NCBI RefSeq assembly: GCF_016908775.1
Contig: NZ_JAFBEP010000004.1
Location: 124,001-188,000, forward strand
Reading direction: 5' to 3'
Origin: Defluviitalea raffinosedens
GTDB taxonomy: Bacteria; Bacillota; Clostridia; Lachnospirales; Defluviitaleaceae
Length of the DNA stretch: 64,000 nucleotides
The notes under the pieces are model-generated. The model had not been told where the DNA came from and searched no databases. It saw nothing but the letters and a program-made list of their open reading frames with translations. Positions 46,236 through 55,855 of this stretch are shown here, piece after piece. A program made the position numbers and the translations under genes. Each line of letters starts with the position of its first letter. The first letter of the stretch is position 1.

Positions 46236-47915
46236 ATGTATTCATCAGTTGATACGATTTGGGTATTATTAGGTGCTGTTCTTGTATTTTTCATGCAAGC
46301 TGGTTTTGCAATGGTAGAAACAGGTTTTACCAGAGCTAAAAATGCCGGAAATATCATTATGAAAAATCTCATGGACTTTGCTCTAGGAACTATTGTTTTC
46401 TGGGTAATAGGATTTGGGATCATGTTTGGTACTTCAAACTTCGGATTGATTGGTACACCCGACTTCTTCGTAAGGGGTGATTACAGTTCTACTATTCCTT
46501 CCTATGCCTTTTTGATTTTCCAAACAGTATTCTGTGCTACTGCGGCAACCATTGTATCAGGTGCAATGGCTGAAAGAACAAAATTCTTAGCATATTGTAT
46601 CTACAGTGTTGTAATCAGTGCATTTATTTACCCTGTTTCTGGTCATTGGATCTGGGGAGGCGGTTGGCTTTCACAATTAGGTTTCCATGATTTCGCAGGA
46701 TCTACTGCTGTTCACATGGTTGGAGGCGTATCTGCTTTCATCGGAGCTAAAATCATAGGTCCTCGTATCGGTAAATATTCAAAAGACGGTGAATCAAGAG
46801 CTATACCAGGTCACAGCTTAACCTTGGGAGCTTTAGGTGTATTTATTCTTTGGTTCTGCTGGTTTGGCTTCAATGGTGGTTCAACAGTTTCTGCTACCGG
46901 AGATGAATCCTTACTTTCAATGTCATCAATTTTCGTTACGACCAATCTTGCTGCTGCCGCTGCCGCAACCGTTACCATGATTATCACATGGATCCGATAT
47001 AAAAAACCAGATGTTTCTATGACACTTAATGGTGCCCTCGGAGGCCTTGTAGGAATCACAGCAGGTTGTGACATGGTATCTCCTGCCGGAGCTTTATTTA
47101 TAGGTATTATTTCTGCTTTCATCATTGTATTTGGTATAGAATTTATTGATAAAGTTCTGAAAGTAGATGACCCTGTAGGAGCAGTTGGCGTTCACGGCTT
47201 GTGTGGTGCTGCTGGAACGATAATGGTTGGAATTTTCGCTCTTGACGGAGGTCTTTTATACGGCGGAGGATTCAACTTTGTAGCTGTTCAGACTATCGGT
47301 GTTTTGGCCGTAATTGCGTGGGTTGGGATAACAATGGCCATTGTATTCTCTATTATTGATTTCACCGTTGGTCTTAGAGTTTCAAGAGAAGAGGAAATTA
47401 CAGGACTTGATATTGAAGAACACGGTATTGCAAGCAGTTACGCAGACTTTATGATATTACCGCAAGCTGAAGCTGCTGTTGCTGCTCCATCCATCGATCA
47501 AGCTGTACCAGTAGAATATAATACTTCAAAAGTAAATGCAAAAATGACCAAAATTGTTGTTATCACAAAACAAAGCAAGTTTGAAAAATTAAAAGCTGCT
47601 ATGGACCAAATCGGTATTACAGGAATGACTGTAACAAATGTATTAGGATGTGGAATGCAAAAAGGCAGTCTTGAATACTATAGAGGCGCTCCACTTGAAA
47701 TTAATCTTTTGCCTAAAGTTAAAGTTGAAATCGTTGTATGTAAAATCCCTGTTCCTATTGTAATCGATGCAATCAAAAAAGCTTTATATACAGGACATAT
47801 CGGAGATGGAAAGATATTTGTATATGACGTTGAAAACGTAATTAAAATTCGTACCGGTGAAGAAGGTTATGACGCATTACAAGATGATGCGGAAGAATCT
47901 GCCAGTCTTGCATAA
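46236..47915 (+). CDS. amt: Ammonium transporter with C-terminal P-II domain fusion
   Basis: The 559-residue protein has an Amt channel of eleven membrane helices (about 1-400; MQAGFAMVETGFTRAKN, SGHWIWGGGWLSQLGFHDFAGSTAVHMVGG, GHSLTLGALGVFILWFCWFGFNGGS, GAVGVHGLCGAAGT). After an Ala-rich linker it carries a complete P-II (GlnB/GlnK) domain (about 433-550: TKIVVITKQSKFEKLKAAM, YTGHIGDGKIFV, IRTGEEG). In the T-loop the uridylylated Tyr51 of GlnK is replaced (YYRGAPLEIN), while the ATP-binding B-loop is intact. A cis-acting nucleotide/2-oxoglutarate gate of the channel is inferred. A good GGGGG site precedes the ATG. Confidence 0.95.
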   Translation: MYSSVDTIWVLLGAVLVFFMQAGFAMVETGFTRAKNAGNIIMKNLMDFALGTIVFWVIGFGIMFGTSNFGLIGTPDFFVRGDYSSTIPSYAFLIFQTVFCATAATIVSGAMAERTKFLAYCIYSVVISAFIYPVSGHWIWGGGWLSQLGFHDFAGSTAVHMVGGVSAFIGAKIIGPRIGKYSKDGESRAIPGHSLTLGALGVFILWFCWFGFNGGSTVSATGDESLLSMSSIFVTTNLAAAAAATVTMIITWIRYKKPDVSMTLNGALGGLVGITAGCDMVSPAGALFIGIISAFIIVFGIEFIDKVLKVDDPVGAVGVHGLCGAAGTIMVGIFALDGGLLYGGGFNFVAVQTIGVLAVIAWVGITMAIVFSIIDFTVGLRVSREEEITGLDIEEHGIASSYADFMILPQAEAAVAAPSIDQAVPVEYNTSKVNAKMTKIVVITKQSKFEKLKAAMDQIGITGMTVTNVLGCGMQKGSLEYYRGAPLEINLLPKVKVEIVVCKIPVPIVIDAIKKALYTGHIGDGKIFVYDVENVIKIRTGEEGYDALQDDAEESASLA

Positions 47916-47920
47916 AATAA

Positions 47921-47957
47921 AAACCTAAATCCTTTAAATAAAGGGTTTAGGTTTTTT
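47921..47957. terminator. Bidirectional terminator between amt and the CapA gene
   Basis: A 16-bp stem (47921-47936 with 47939-47954, one G-U) has a two-base loop on paper, flanked by A-rich and T-rich tracts. It lies between the convergent stops. Confidence 0.88.
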
Positions 47958-47960
47958 ACT

Positions 47961-49217
47961 TTATTCAATATCATATATATAAAATCCATTCTCTTCTTTA
48001 ACTTCTTGATCTCCTAAAAGCTGCTTTAAAGTATTCTGTTTTGTACTTCTAAATCTGTTGATTTCCTCTTCTGTTAAGTATGTCTTTAAATCTTCATCGG
48101 ATAAATTATTTCCTATCACTCGAATGACTCTTTTTCCATTTCTTTTAGTAAACTGTACCCATGTGGGCATAAACGATATCCCTTTAAGCATTGCTTTTTG
48201 ATCATCGATTTTTTCAAAATCTAAATTTAAAATGATTCCAGCATCTCTGGGGGGATCCAGAGGTGTTCTTTGACATGAAATAAAATTCCCCAGGGAGTAA
48301 ATTACAAATCCCCTCTCTTCAGTACCATCGGAACGTATAATTTTTCTAACTTCCATAGGCTGAATAACGTGAGGATGTCCTCCGAGGATAATATCTGCCC
48401 CTGCATCAAATAATTCATCTACCAATTCTTTTTGCGTTTCATTGGGATATTTTTGATATTCCTCTCCAAAATGAAGATTGACAACGATAAAGTCTGGAGA
48501 TAATTCTTCAGCTTTTTTAATGTCTGCTTTCATTTTTTCAGTCTCAATTAAATTTACCAAATAAGGCAAGTCTTTAGGGACAGGAATTCCATTGGTACCA
48601 TAAGTATAAGATAAAAAGACAAAAGAAATTCCATTGACCACTTTTAATTGCATCTTTTCACTTTCTTCCTGACTTCTGTAAGTACCTGCGTGCTCTAGTC
48701 CTAATTGGTCAAGAACCTCTAAAGTTCGAATTGCTCCCGGGGCATTGGTATCCATGGTATGATTATTGGCAGTTGTCAGTAAATCGAATCCTGCATCTTT
48801 TAATGTAGTTGCCAGAGCATCTGGTGTATTAAATCTTGGGTAATCACTATACCCTCTTTCTTTTCCTCCAAAAGTTGTTTCCAAATTACCAATAGTTATA
48901 TCTGCAGCAACTAATTCTGACTTTATTAATTCGAATTGTCTATCAAAATTATATGTGTTGCTCGATGAATCATATGCCTCCCAAAGCTGCCATTTATGAA
49001 CCATAATATCACCAACAACTCTCATTCTTGCAGAATATACTTTAGGTTCCTTATTTTCGATCACAGGTTCTTCAATTTCTTTTGCTTCTTTTAGATCTTT
49101 TGATCCTTCCTGCTCTTCTATGATCCAGGTTTCTTTTTTCGCGTTTGTCTGCTTAGAAGAACAGGCGATTAATGAGAACATAAATATAACTATGATTATA
49201 AAAAATGGTTTTCTCAT
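47961..49217 (-). CDS. CapA family lipoprotein (poly-gamma-glutamate synthesis-type metallophosphatase fold)
   Basis: The roughly 418-residue protein has a lipoprotein signal with lipobox SLIAC (Cys about residue 19), an acidic linker and a CapA domain: RVVGDIMVHKWQLW, ITIGNLETTFGG, LLTTANNHTMD, VVNLHFGEEYQKYPN and IILGGHPHVIQP, a calcineurin-like metal site. CapA proteins are involved in capsule poly-gamma-glutamate or act as surface phosphatases; no capB or capC gene is near, so the role is open. The start is the ATG at 49217 with AGAGGTG. Confidence 0.87.
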   Translation of the reverse strand: MRKPFFIIIVIFMFSLIACSSKQTNAKKETWIIEEQEGSKDLKEAKEIEEPVIENKEPKVYSARMRVVGDIMVHKWQLWEAYDSSSNTYNFDRQFELIKSELVAADITIGNLETTFGGKERGYSDYPRFNTPDALATTLKDAGFDLLTTANNHTMDTNAPGAIRTLEVLDQLGLEHAGTYRSQEESEKMQLKVVNGISFVFLSYTYGTNGIPVPKDLPYLVNLIETEKMKADIKKAEELSPDFIVVNLHFGEEYQKYPNETQKELVDELFDAGADIILGGHPHVIQPMEVRKIIRSDGTEERGFVIYSLGNFISCQRTPLDPPRDAGIILNLDFEKIDDQKAMLKGISFMPTWVQFTKRNGKRVIRVIGNNLSDEDLKTYLTEEEINRFRSTKQNTLKQLLGDQEVKEENGFYIYDIE

Positions 49218-49271
49218 TTGTACACCTCTAAGAATTGATGATTTATCAATATGAATCATTATAACACAGAA

Positions 49272-51872
49272 TCACACAATCCTATAGCATTTGAGGTTTT
49301 GAGTTTTTAGATCAGCTTTAATTTGAATCTGTGATTGGGTATCTATTACCTTCAAAACATTTTCAAACCTCGTTTCTTTGGGCAAGATATCTTTTAAATC
49401 ATTCGCAACGTTTTCAAAAAAATCTATATTGAACAGAGTTTCTTCGCTATTGGGAAAAATAGCAACATAGAAAATACCCGCTTCCACCAGATCCTGAAAA
49501 AAGTGACTTCCAAAAGATAAGTCCGGAACCATACCCATAATCTCATAAGCCGTTTCACATATAATACTCATATTGCTGATTTCAGAAAAAGTTACAGGAA
49601 GGCCTAAGGACACTGTACTGCTTCCAATTCTCCCTGGTACCACAAGCATGGTTGGAGCATCCTGTTGGTCTGCGCTCAACTTATTGAGCACTCCTATCAA
49701 TCTGGCTAAAGCATACTTATCCTGGACTGAAAGATTACTGTAAGCTTTTGGATCAATATAAATAATTCTTTTTATAATTTGATTGATGCTTCCGCCCATA
49801 AAATGTCCTTTGGTCGCAAATAAAAGAGTTTTTTCATCTAAGTCTTCTGGAATATCAATCTTTCCACCCACTCCCTTAGTTTGCAGTGGTCTGCATTGAA
49901 CCAAATTAATCTTTAAACTGTTATCCGATAAACAATTCACTGTAAATTCAATATCTACGGGATAGCTATATGCCGTTTCCAAAGTTTTAAGTATATTTTG
50001 CATTATATGAATAAATTCTGTATCTTTGAAAAGTTTTTTATAGGTTAATATCCAGGCTTCCTGTTCTTTGATATTATATTCCCTGATCTTTCGGTTGGTT
50101 TCATAATCTAAGATCCCGATCAACTCCATTGGAATCCCTGTTTTTTCCCACATCAGCTTGTTTAAAGATACCGTTTCAAGCTTGTTTTTTTCTAGATTCA
50201 GTACATCCACTTTATGTTGGGAATATTTCTTAATATCCTCCATATTCCCTAAAGGTTGAACCATTGGCTGGTCTAAAGCTGCTACTCTGGGATAATCTCC
50301 TTCTACTCTGTTAACTGCAGCAGTTCCAAGTCCCAATACTAATCTAATCATTCCTGCATCAGGTTTGAGATCTTCCTTCCATACATAACTGTTGTATGAA
50401 AATCCCACGCCGCCAAGGAAAGGAAAAAAATATTTCTTATGATAATCTCCCGAAACCCGTTGTACTAAAATTGCCATTTGCTCATCAGCCTGATCCAATC
50501 CTCTCTTTAAACGATATTCCAAAGCATCCTTGTTTAATGCACTGGAATAAACAGTCTTTAAAGCTGCTTCAAACTGCTTATACCTCTCAACGGGTGTACC
50601 TTGATTGACACAAAAAACACTTTCATATTTTCCAGCAAATGCATTGCCAAAGCCATCTTCTAAAAGACTGCTCGAACGGACGATAATTGGAGACTGACCA
50701 AAATATTCAAGCATCTGTAAAAACTGCTCTTTAATAGACTCAGTAAATTTCCCATGTTTCATCTTTTCCCTAAGAACTTCTGCTGCTTTAAAATATCCTT
50801 CTTTGCTTTTTTGCTCCACCCTCAGATTCCACCAGCCATTTTGAACTAAGTAAGTGTAAAACACATCTGAACCTATATAAAAAGAATCGTGGGGTTCGAG
50901 ATAATCATCCCAGTTGATCCTAGGGTCATTATGTAATATTTTTCTAGCTAAAAGCATTCCAACAGCTTTCCCTCCAATATATCCGGACCCAATCAGTCTG
51001 GCCTTTATTGAAAGAAGATCTTCGAGAGTAAAATATTTCGTAGTCAGTTCCAAAACTCTTTTCTCTCTGCTCAGCATAAACTTACACAACTGTTCAATCA
51101 TTTTTTGCATGTCATATTTACTTGCTTCAACATGACTGTCTTTATTATAGAGGAGATTCTCTGCATCCATAAATAACTTATCCCAATAATCTAAATGCCT
51201 CTTTACATTTCCAAATCCATGTTTGGGTAAATATTTAAAAAGTGTTGCAGCTTCAGCACTGCTGGTTACAGGAATCATATCTTCATTGCGCTCAATATGA
51301 GGAAGAAACATAGTAGAAGAATATCTGTTCCATACTTTTAACGGATGAATATAGCGTTTGTCTTGAATATTATATAAATCCAGTAACAACTGTGTCGTTT
51401 CTCGTATTCTCGCAACTGTTTCAAAAGAATGACTCCCTCTTATAATAGCAAAGTATGCAATCGTTTCCATTTGAAATAAGTACGGGCATGTCACCTGAAA
51501 GAAATTTCCTATCATAAGATCTGTCGCCCATGCTTCCAAAAGATTGGATAAACAGTCAAAGATGTAAAAGGCTTCAAGTCCTTCTTTTGTAATAATACGA
51601 TGAACTTCTGTCGTAAAAGATTCAAAACCAACTGATGGATCCAAGACATATGTTTTAAAAACATCTTGATTCTCTAAAATGGGAGGATGAGCTGCAAAAC
51701 GCATATAAATGACTTTTTTATGTTCTTTTAAACTTACATTGGCAAAAGTTTTGGCATATTCTATATAATCTTCTATGGCATCCACTTGCCAGACAACATT
51801 ATCTCCAATTCGTAAATAGTTGATTATATTATCCAACCCTTTATGACCTGTACTCGCTTTCTCGAATTTCAA
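49272..51872 (-). CDS. Degenerate KaiC/RecA-like domain fused to PPDK-type ATP-grasp (PEP/pyruvate-binding) protein
   Basis: This 866-residue protein has three visible parts. Residues 1-190 resemble a KaiC/RecA fold by pattern (STGHKGLDNIINYLRIGDNVVWQV), but the P-loop glycines and Lys/Thr are missing. Residues about 290-660 are a PPDK/PEP-synthase N-terminal ATP-grasp (GSGYIGGKAVGMLLARKIL, VRSSSLLEDGFGNAFAGKYESVFC, LVQCRPLQTKG). The C-terminal about 200 residues contain PGRIGSSTVSLGLPV and PDLSFGSHFFQDLVEAGIFYVAIFP. No GGxxSHxA swivelling His motif and no PEP barrel are present, so it cannot be a normal PEP synthase or PPDK. Function is unknown; a phosphotransfer or nucleotide-sensing role is only a guess. 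Confidence 0.75.
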   Translation of the reverse strand: MKFEKASTGHKGLDNIINYLRIGDNVVWQVDAIEDYIEYAKTFANVSLKEHKKVIYMRFAAHPPILENQDVFKTYVLDPSVGFESFTTEVHRIITKEGLEAFYIFDCLSNLLEAWATDLMIGNFFQVTCPYLFQMETIAYFAIIRGSHSFETVARIRETTQLLLDLYNIQDKRYIHPLKVWNRYSSTMFLPHIERNEDMIPVTSSAEAATLFKYLPKHGFGNVKRHLDYWDKLFMDAENLLYNKDSHVEASKYDMQKMIEQLCKFMLSREKRVLELTTKYFTLEDLLSIKARLIGSGYIGGKAVGMLLARKILHNDPRINWDDYLEPHDSFYIGSDVFYTYLVQNGWWNLRVEQKSKEGYFKAAEVLREKMKHGKFTESIKEQFLQMLEYFGQSPIIVRSSSLLEDGFGNAFAGKYESVFCVNQGTPVERYKQFEAALKTVYSSALNKDALEYRLKRGLDQADEQMAILVQRVSGDYHKKYFFPFLGGVGFSYNSYVWKEDLKPDAGMIRLVLGLGTAAVNRVEGDYPRVAALDQPMVQPLGNMEDIKKYSQHKVDVLNLEKNKLETVSLNKLMWEKTGIPMELIGILDYETNRKIREYNIKEQEAWILTYKKLFKDTEFIHIMQNILKTLETAYSYPVDIEFTVNCLSDNSLKINLVQCRPLQTKGVGGKIDIPEDLDEKTLLFATKGHFMGGSINQIIKRIIYIDPKAYSNLSVQDKYALARLIGVLNKLSADQQDAPTMLVVPGRIGSSTVSLGLPVTFSEISNMSIICETAYEIMGMVPDLSFGSHFFQDLVEAGIFYVAIFPNSEETLFNIDFFENVANDLKDILPKETRFENVLKVIDTQSQIQIKADLKTQNLKCYRIV

Positions 51873-51935
51873 CTTTTTCCCTCCTTAGTAAACTTTATCT
51901 CTAAATCATACTACAAGTTTTTAAAAAATATAAAA

Positions 51936-51970
51936 GGGAACACACATAAACTAATTTTATGCATGTTCCC
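51936..51970 (-). terminator. Intrinsic terminator after alaS
   Basis: GGGAACA and TGTTCCC plus a six-base inner stem (two mismatched pairs between) form a hairpin, followed on the minus strand by a T-rich stretch. It lies about 30 nt beyond the alaS stop. Confidence 0.75.
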
Positions 51971-52001
51971 CCATTGGAACGTTCTATTTAAATTTATATT
52001 A

Positions 52002-54644
52002 CTACTGAATTTGAGTTTTTAATACTTCTGACGCTTTAGAAAGGGCTTCATCAATCATAGATACGTCCTTTCCTCCGGCCTGAGCCATATTGGGTCGTCC
52101 GCCACCACTGCCTCCAGCTACTTTCGCAATTTCTCTGATTAAGTTGCCTGCATGGGCTCCTTTCTTAACGGCATCGTCAGTAGCCATTACAACAAAATTC
52201 ACTTTATTATCTTTACCGGTAGCAAGCACAATAACGCCAGAACCAATCTTATTCTTTAAATTGTCTCCCATATTTCTTAAGCCATTCATATCGAGTTCAT
52301 CAAATCTGGCAGTTAATAAACTTACGCCATTTACCTCTATTTTCCCTGATAAAATATCTTGTACAGCTTCTCCAGCCATCTTTGCTCTTAACTGCTCGAT
52401 TTCTTTTTGATTTTCCTTAGTTTCCGTAATGAGAGATTCTATTTTCTTTAATATACCATCTGGTGAAGTCTTGAGCAACCCTGCAGCTTCTTTAACGTAT
52501 TTTTCTTGCTGTCTGTAATAATTTAAGGCTGCCTGTCCTGTTAAAGCTTCGATTCTTCTAACCCCAGCTGCAACCCCGGATTCGGAAATAATCTTAAAAG
52601 TTCCAATAGCCGCGGTATTGCTTAGATGAGTTCCTCCACATAATTCTATGCTGTAATCTCCCATATTTACCACACGAACAGTTTTACCGTATTTTTCTCC
52701 AAATAACGCCATTGCTCCCATTTTTCTTGCTTCATCAATATCGGTTTCACATATATTGATTGGCAGATTTTCAAATACCTTTTCATTCACTTCCTGTTCT
52801 ACTTTTTGCAGTTCTTCCTGCGTTAAAGGAGCAAAATGAACAAAGTCAAATCGAAGCCTTTCCGGAGATACATGAGATCCTGCTTGTTCTACATGATTAC
52901 CAAGGATATCTCTTAAAGCCTTCTGAAGCAAATGGGTTGCACTGTGATTTCTTGCTGTTGCCATTCTGTTTGCTTTATTGACTTCCAAATATGCTTTTTC
53001 TTCCACGGAAATGGTTCCCTCTACTATTTTTCCTATGTGAGCAAAATTATTGCCGGTAACCTTTATACAATCCGTAATTTCAACTGTTCCATTGGATGTT
53101 TTTATGATACCCTTGTCTCCAACTTGTCCACCGCTTTCAGCGTAAAAAGGAGTTTTGTCAACAATAATGGATACTTCCTGGTTGACCTCTGCTGTATCAA
53201 CAAAGTCATTGTTAACAACTATCGCCCGGATTACAGCATCGGATACAACAAGGGTCTTATATCCTTCAAACTGAGTTGTCCATTCTTTATTAAGATGGGT
53301 ATATATACTTTCTTCTGAACCCATATAAGTTGTCTCTTCTCTGGCTGCTCTTGCTCTTTCTCTTTGAGCTTCCATTTCCTTTATAAAAGCCTCTTCATCT
53401 ATTGTAAAGCCTTCCTCTGCTAAAATTTCTTTTGTCAAATCTATAGGGAATCCATAAGTATCATAAAGCTTAAAACATTTTTCCCCTTCCAGAACAGTTT
53501 GCTTTGAAGCTTTCAACTCATCGATATAATCTTTCAGGATTTCTAGTCCCTGGTCAATAGTTTCGTTGAATCTTTCTTCTTCTACTGAAAGTACTTTTAA
53601 GATGTACTCTTTCTTTTCTTCCAGCTCAGGATATGCATTCTTGGAGGTTTCAATGACTGTAGAAGCAAGTTCTGCTAAGAACAATCTGTTAATGCCTAAT
53701 AATTTACCATGACGCACTGCCCTTCTAAGCAGTCTTCTGAATACATAGCCTCTTCCTTCGTTAGAGGGAAGGATCCCATCAGATGCCATAAATGTTACTG
53801 CTCTCATATGGTCTGTGATGACACGAATAGATACATCTTTTTTGAAATCTGTCTGATATTGCACATTTGCTATTTCACATACATGATCACGAATTGCTTT
53901 AACCGTATCCACATCAAATATGGAAGTTACATTTTGCATAATACAAGCAACTCTCTCAAGGCCTGCACCGGTATCAATATTGGGATTGGGAAGAGGATTA
54001 TAATTTCCTGCTTCATCTTTATCAAATTGAGTAAATACAAGATTCCAGAACTCTACAAATCTGTCACAGTCACATCCTGGTGCACAATCAGGACTACCAC
54101 AACCATATTCTTCTCCTCTGTCAAAGTAAATTTCTGAACATGGACCACAAGGACCTACACCTATTTCCCAGAAATTATCATCTTTCCCCAATCGAACAAT
54201 ATGATCAGAGCTAACCCCTACCTTTTCATTCCAGATCTTATACGCCTCATCATCTTCTTCATAAACAGAAACATAAAGTCTTTCTACAGGAATTTCCAGA
54301 ACTTCTGTTACAAATTCCCATGCCCATGGAATGACTTCTTCTTTAAAATAATCTCCGAAAGAAAAGTTTCCGAGCATCTCAAAAAAGGTACCATGTCTGG
54401 AAGTTTTACCAACATTCTCGATATCTCCAGTGCGAATACATTTTTGACAAGTTGTTACCCTTTTTCTTGGAGGTTTTTCCTGGCCTGTAAAATATGGTTT
54501 TAGAGGTGCCATTCCTGCATTAATTAAAAGCAAACTTTTATCATTCTGAGGTACAAGCGAAAAACTTCCCATTCTCAAATGACCTTTTTCTTCAAAAAAA
54601 GACAGATACTTTTCTCTGATTTCATTTAAACCTAAAAACTTCAT
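52002..54644 (-). CDS. alaS: Alanyl-tRNA synthetase
   Basis: The 880-residue class II synthetase has the N-terminal catalytic core (IREKYLSFFEEKGHLRMGSFSLVP, CQKCIRTGDIENVGKTSRHGTFFEMLGNFSFGDYF, NIDTGAGLERVACI), the editing domain with zinc motifs (NHSATHLLQKALRDILG, ELCGGTHLSNT) and the C-terminal C-Ala domain (GSGGGRPNMAQAGG). It charges tRNA-Ala. It follows the M15 peptidase gene by 23 nt and has AAGGAGG upstream. There is no room for a T-box directly in front of it. Confidence 0.97.
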   Translation of the reverse strand: MKFLGLNEIREKYLSFFEEKGHLRMGSFSLVPQNDKSLLLINAGMAPLKPYFTGQEKPPRKRVTTCQKCIRTGDIENVGKTSRHGTFFEMLGNFSFGDYFKEEVIPWAWEFVTEVLEIPVERLYVSVYEEDDEAYKIWNEKVGVSSDHIVRLGKDDNFWEIGVGPCGPCSEIYFDRGEEYGCGSPDCAPGCDCDRFVEFWNLVFTQFDKDEAGNYNPLPNPNIDTGAGLERVACIMQNVTSIFDVDTVKAIRDHVCEIANVQYQTDFKKDVSIRVITDHMRAVTFMASDGILPSNEGRGYVFRRLLRRAVRHGKLLGINRLFLAELASTVIETSKNAYPELEEKKEYILKVLSVEEERFNETIDQGLEILKDYIDELKASKQTVLEGEKCFKLYDTYGFPIDLTKEILAEEGFTIDEEAFIKEMEAQRERARAAREETTYMGSEESIYTHLNKEWTTQFEGYKTLVVSDAVIRAIVVNNDFVDTAEVNQEVSIIVDKTPFYAESGGQVGDKGIIKTSNGTVEITDCIKVTGNNFAHIGKIVEGTISVEEKAYLEVNKANRMATARNHSATHLLQKALRDILGNHVEQAGSHVSPERLRFDFVHFAPLTQEELQKVEQEVNEKVFENLPINICETDIDEARKMGAMALFGEKYGKTVRVVNMGDYSIELCGGTHLSNTAAIGTFKIISESGVAAGVRRIEALTGQAALNYYRQQEKYVKEAAGLLKTSPDGILKKIESLITETKENQKEIEQLRAKMAGEAVQDILSGKIEVNGVSLLTARFDELDMNGLRNMGDNLKNKIGSGVIVLATGKDNKVNFVVMATDDAVKKGAHAGNLIREIAKVAGGSGGGRPNMAQAGGKDVSMIDEALSKASEVLKTQIQ

Positions 54645-54667
54645 CCCTTTGCCTCCTTATAATCTTT

Positions 54668-55699
54668 TCAATCGTTTATTGATTCATCCATCATTTGTGT
54701 AATGATATATTCGTCTTCTCCTATCTCAGAGACATTTACAAGCTTTTCTGAATCAAATACATCATCTTGTAGTATATCATGATTTCCCTTTTGAACATAG
54801 TATATTTGATATTTATTGCCATTAAAATCCTCAAATATAATCATTTTTTCTTCTTTTATATAATTGATATATTCTTCAACACTTAAATTTTTTTCAGTCA
54901 TATACTCTGCATGAGGAATGCCCACATATCGAAAATGCCAAGGTTCTGAAATGATCCCTGTAATATCCTTTTTCTCAGGAAGATATCTTAATACAAATCC
55001 GTATTTCCAGCTGTTATTGTATAACCATTGTCCCTCAGGGGTATTTTTGAATTCTTCTACAAGAGGATCTGCTGTATTTAATAGCTCTAATGAGGACACA
55101 TCCAGTGCAAGTCCTGTCTGATGCTCACTGGTTCCAGGAATCGCCACCACTTCAGAAGCTTTTAATTTTGCAGTTTCTAAATCATATTCACTCGAATAAT
55201 AATTTACCTTTGCATTATACAATTGACTTTGGTAGCTATAAGGCCTATACCCACTCACAGCTCTAAGCCCTGTTATGCCATCATTATTTGCATCTCGAAA
55301 CAAGTCTATAACTGCTTTATAAGCAGATTCTTGTAATAATATCTCATTTTTGGATGAAGGAACATCATTTACAATATTCACTAAGGTTGAAGGTTCATAA
55401 TGCTCACTTAAAGTATTCCACTTATTCACCAAAATAAGCTGATCTGTTTTTTGAATTTCTAATTCCTCAAAAATTGAATCCACATCTATTTCTTCCTTGG
55501 CATCGCCATCATATTCAACCAAACGTCCATCTATGGGAGAGGTATCCATTGCTTCTCCTCCCTCAGTATCAGATATTTCAACTCTTTGATCTGTATGGTT
55601 AAATGCATTTTTAGAATCATCATTCTTTAATCTATATGAATATATAGCAACCAGTATGACTGAAATAAAAACAAACACAAATGCTAACTTTTTACCCAT
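54668..55699 (-). CDS. D-alanyl-D-alanine carboxypeptidase, M15 (VanY) family
   Basis: The 343-residue protein has an N-terminal signal-anchor (about residues 5-23), an acidic linker, then an M15B peptidase domain: LRAVSGYRPYSYQSQLYN, PGTSEHQTGLALDVS (His and Asp zinc ligands) and EPWHFRYVG (catalytic Glu and His). It would trim D-Ala-D-Ala peptides outside the membrane. The C-terminal about 70 residues after the domain are an extension without recognised family. It is the first gene of a unit with alaS, driven by a perfect consensus promoter. Confidence 0.9.
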   Translation of the reverse strand: MGKKLAFVFVFISVILVAIYSYRLKNDDSKNAFNHTDQRVEISDTEGGEAMDTSPIDGRLVEYDGDAKEEIDVDSIFEELEIQKTDQLILVNKWNTLSEHYEPSTLVNIVNDVPSSKNEILLQESAYKAVIDLFRDANNDGITGLRAVSGYRPYSYQSQLYNAKVNYYSSEYDLETAKLKASEVVAIPGTSEHQTGLALDVSSLELLNTADPLVEEFKNTPEGQWLYNNSWKYGFVLRYLPEKKDITGIISEPWHFRYVGIPHAEYMTEKNLSVEEYINYIKEEKMIIFEDFNGNKYQIYYVQKGNHDILQDDVFDSEKLVNVSEIGEDEYIITQMMDESIND

Positions 55700-55780
55700 A
55701 AATACTCCCCCCTCAAAATAAATACCCCATCCCTACTGGAACGAGGTCTTCAGTAATGTCATCTATAATCTATCTCTACA

Positions 55781-55809
55781 ATTATAAAAAAATATACGAA
55801 TTTTGTCAA
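55781..55809 (-). promoter_or_regulatory. Consensus sigma-A promoter of the M15 peptidase-alaS unit
   Basis: On the minus strand TTGACA (complement of 55804-55809) and TATAAT (complement of 55781-55786) are separated by exactly 17 bases, a perfect consensus. It lies about 80 bases upstream of the peptidase start. Confidence 0.9.
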
Positions 55810-55832
55810 TAGAACTCAAATTTGTACAAAAA

Positions 55833-55855
55833 AAAGGTGTGCTGCGCACACCTTT
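55833..55855 (-). terminator. Intrinsic terminator after the small 53-aa gene
   Basis: A 10-bp perfect stem (55833-55842 with 55846-55855) has a 3-nt loop, followed on the minus strand by a run of T. Confidence 0.85.

Noticed and set aside
53709-54137. Plus-strand 142-codon open frame
   Set aside because: It is antisense to the strongly conserved catalytic core of alaS, with no protein-like features.
54645-54667. T-box in front of alaS
   Set aside because: The gap to the upstream peptidase gene is only 23 bases; no T-box core is present there or in the peptidase leader.
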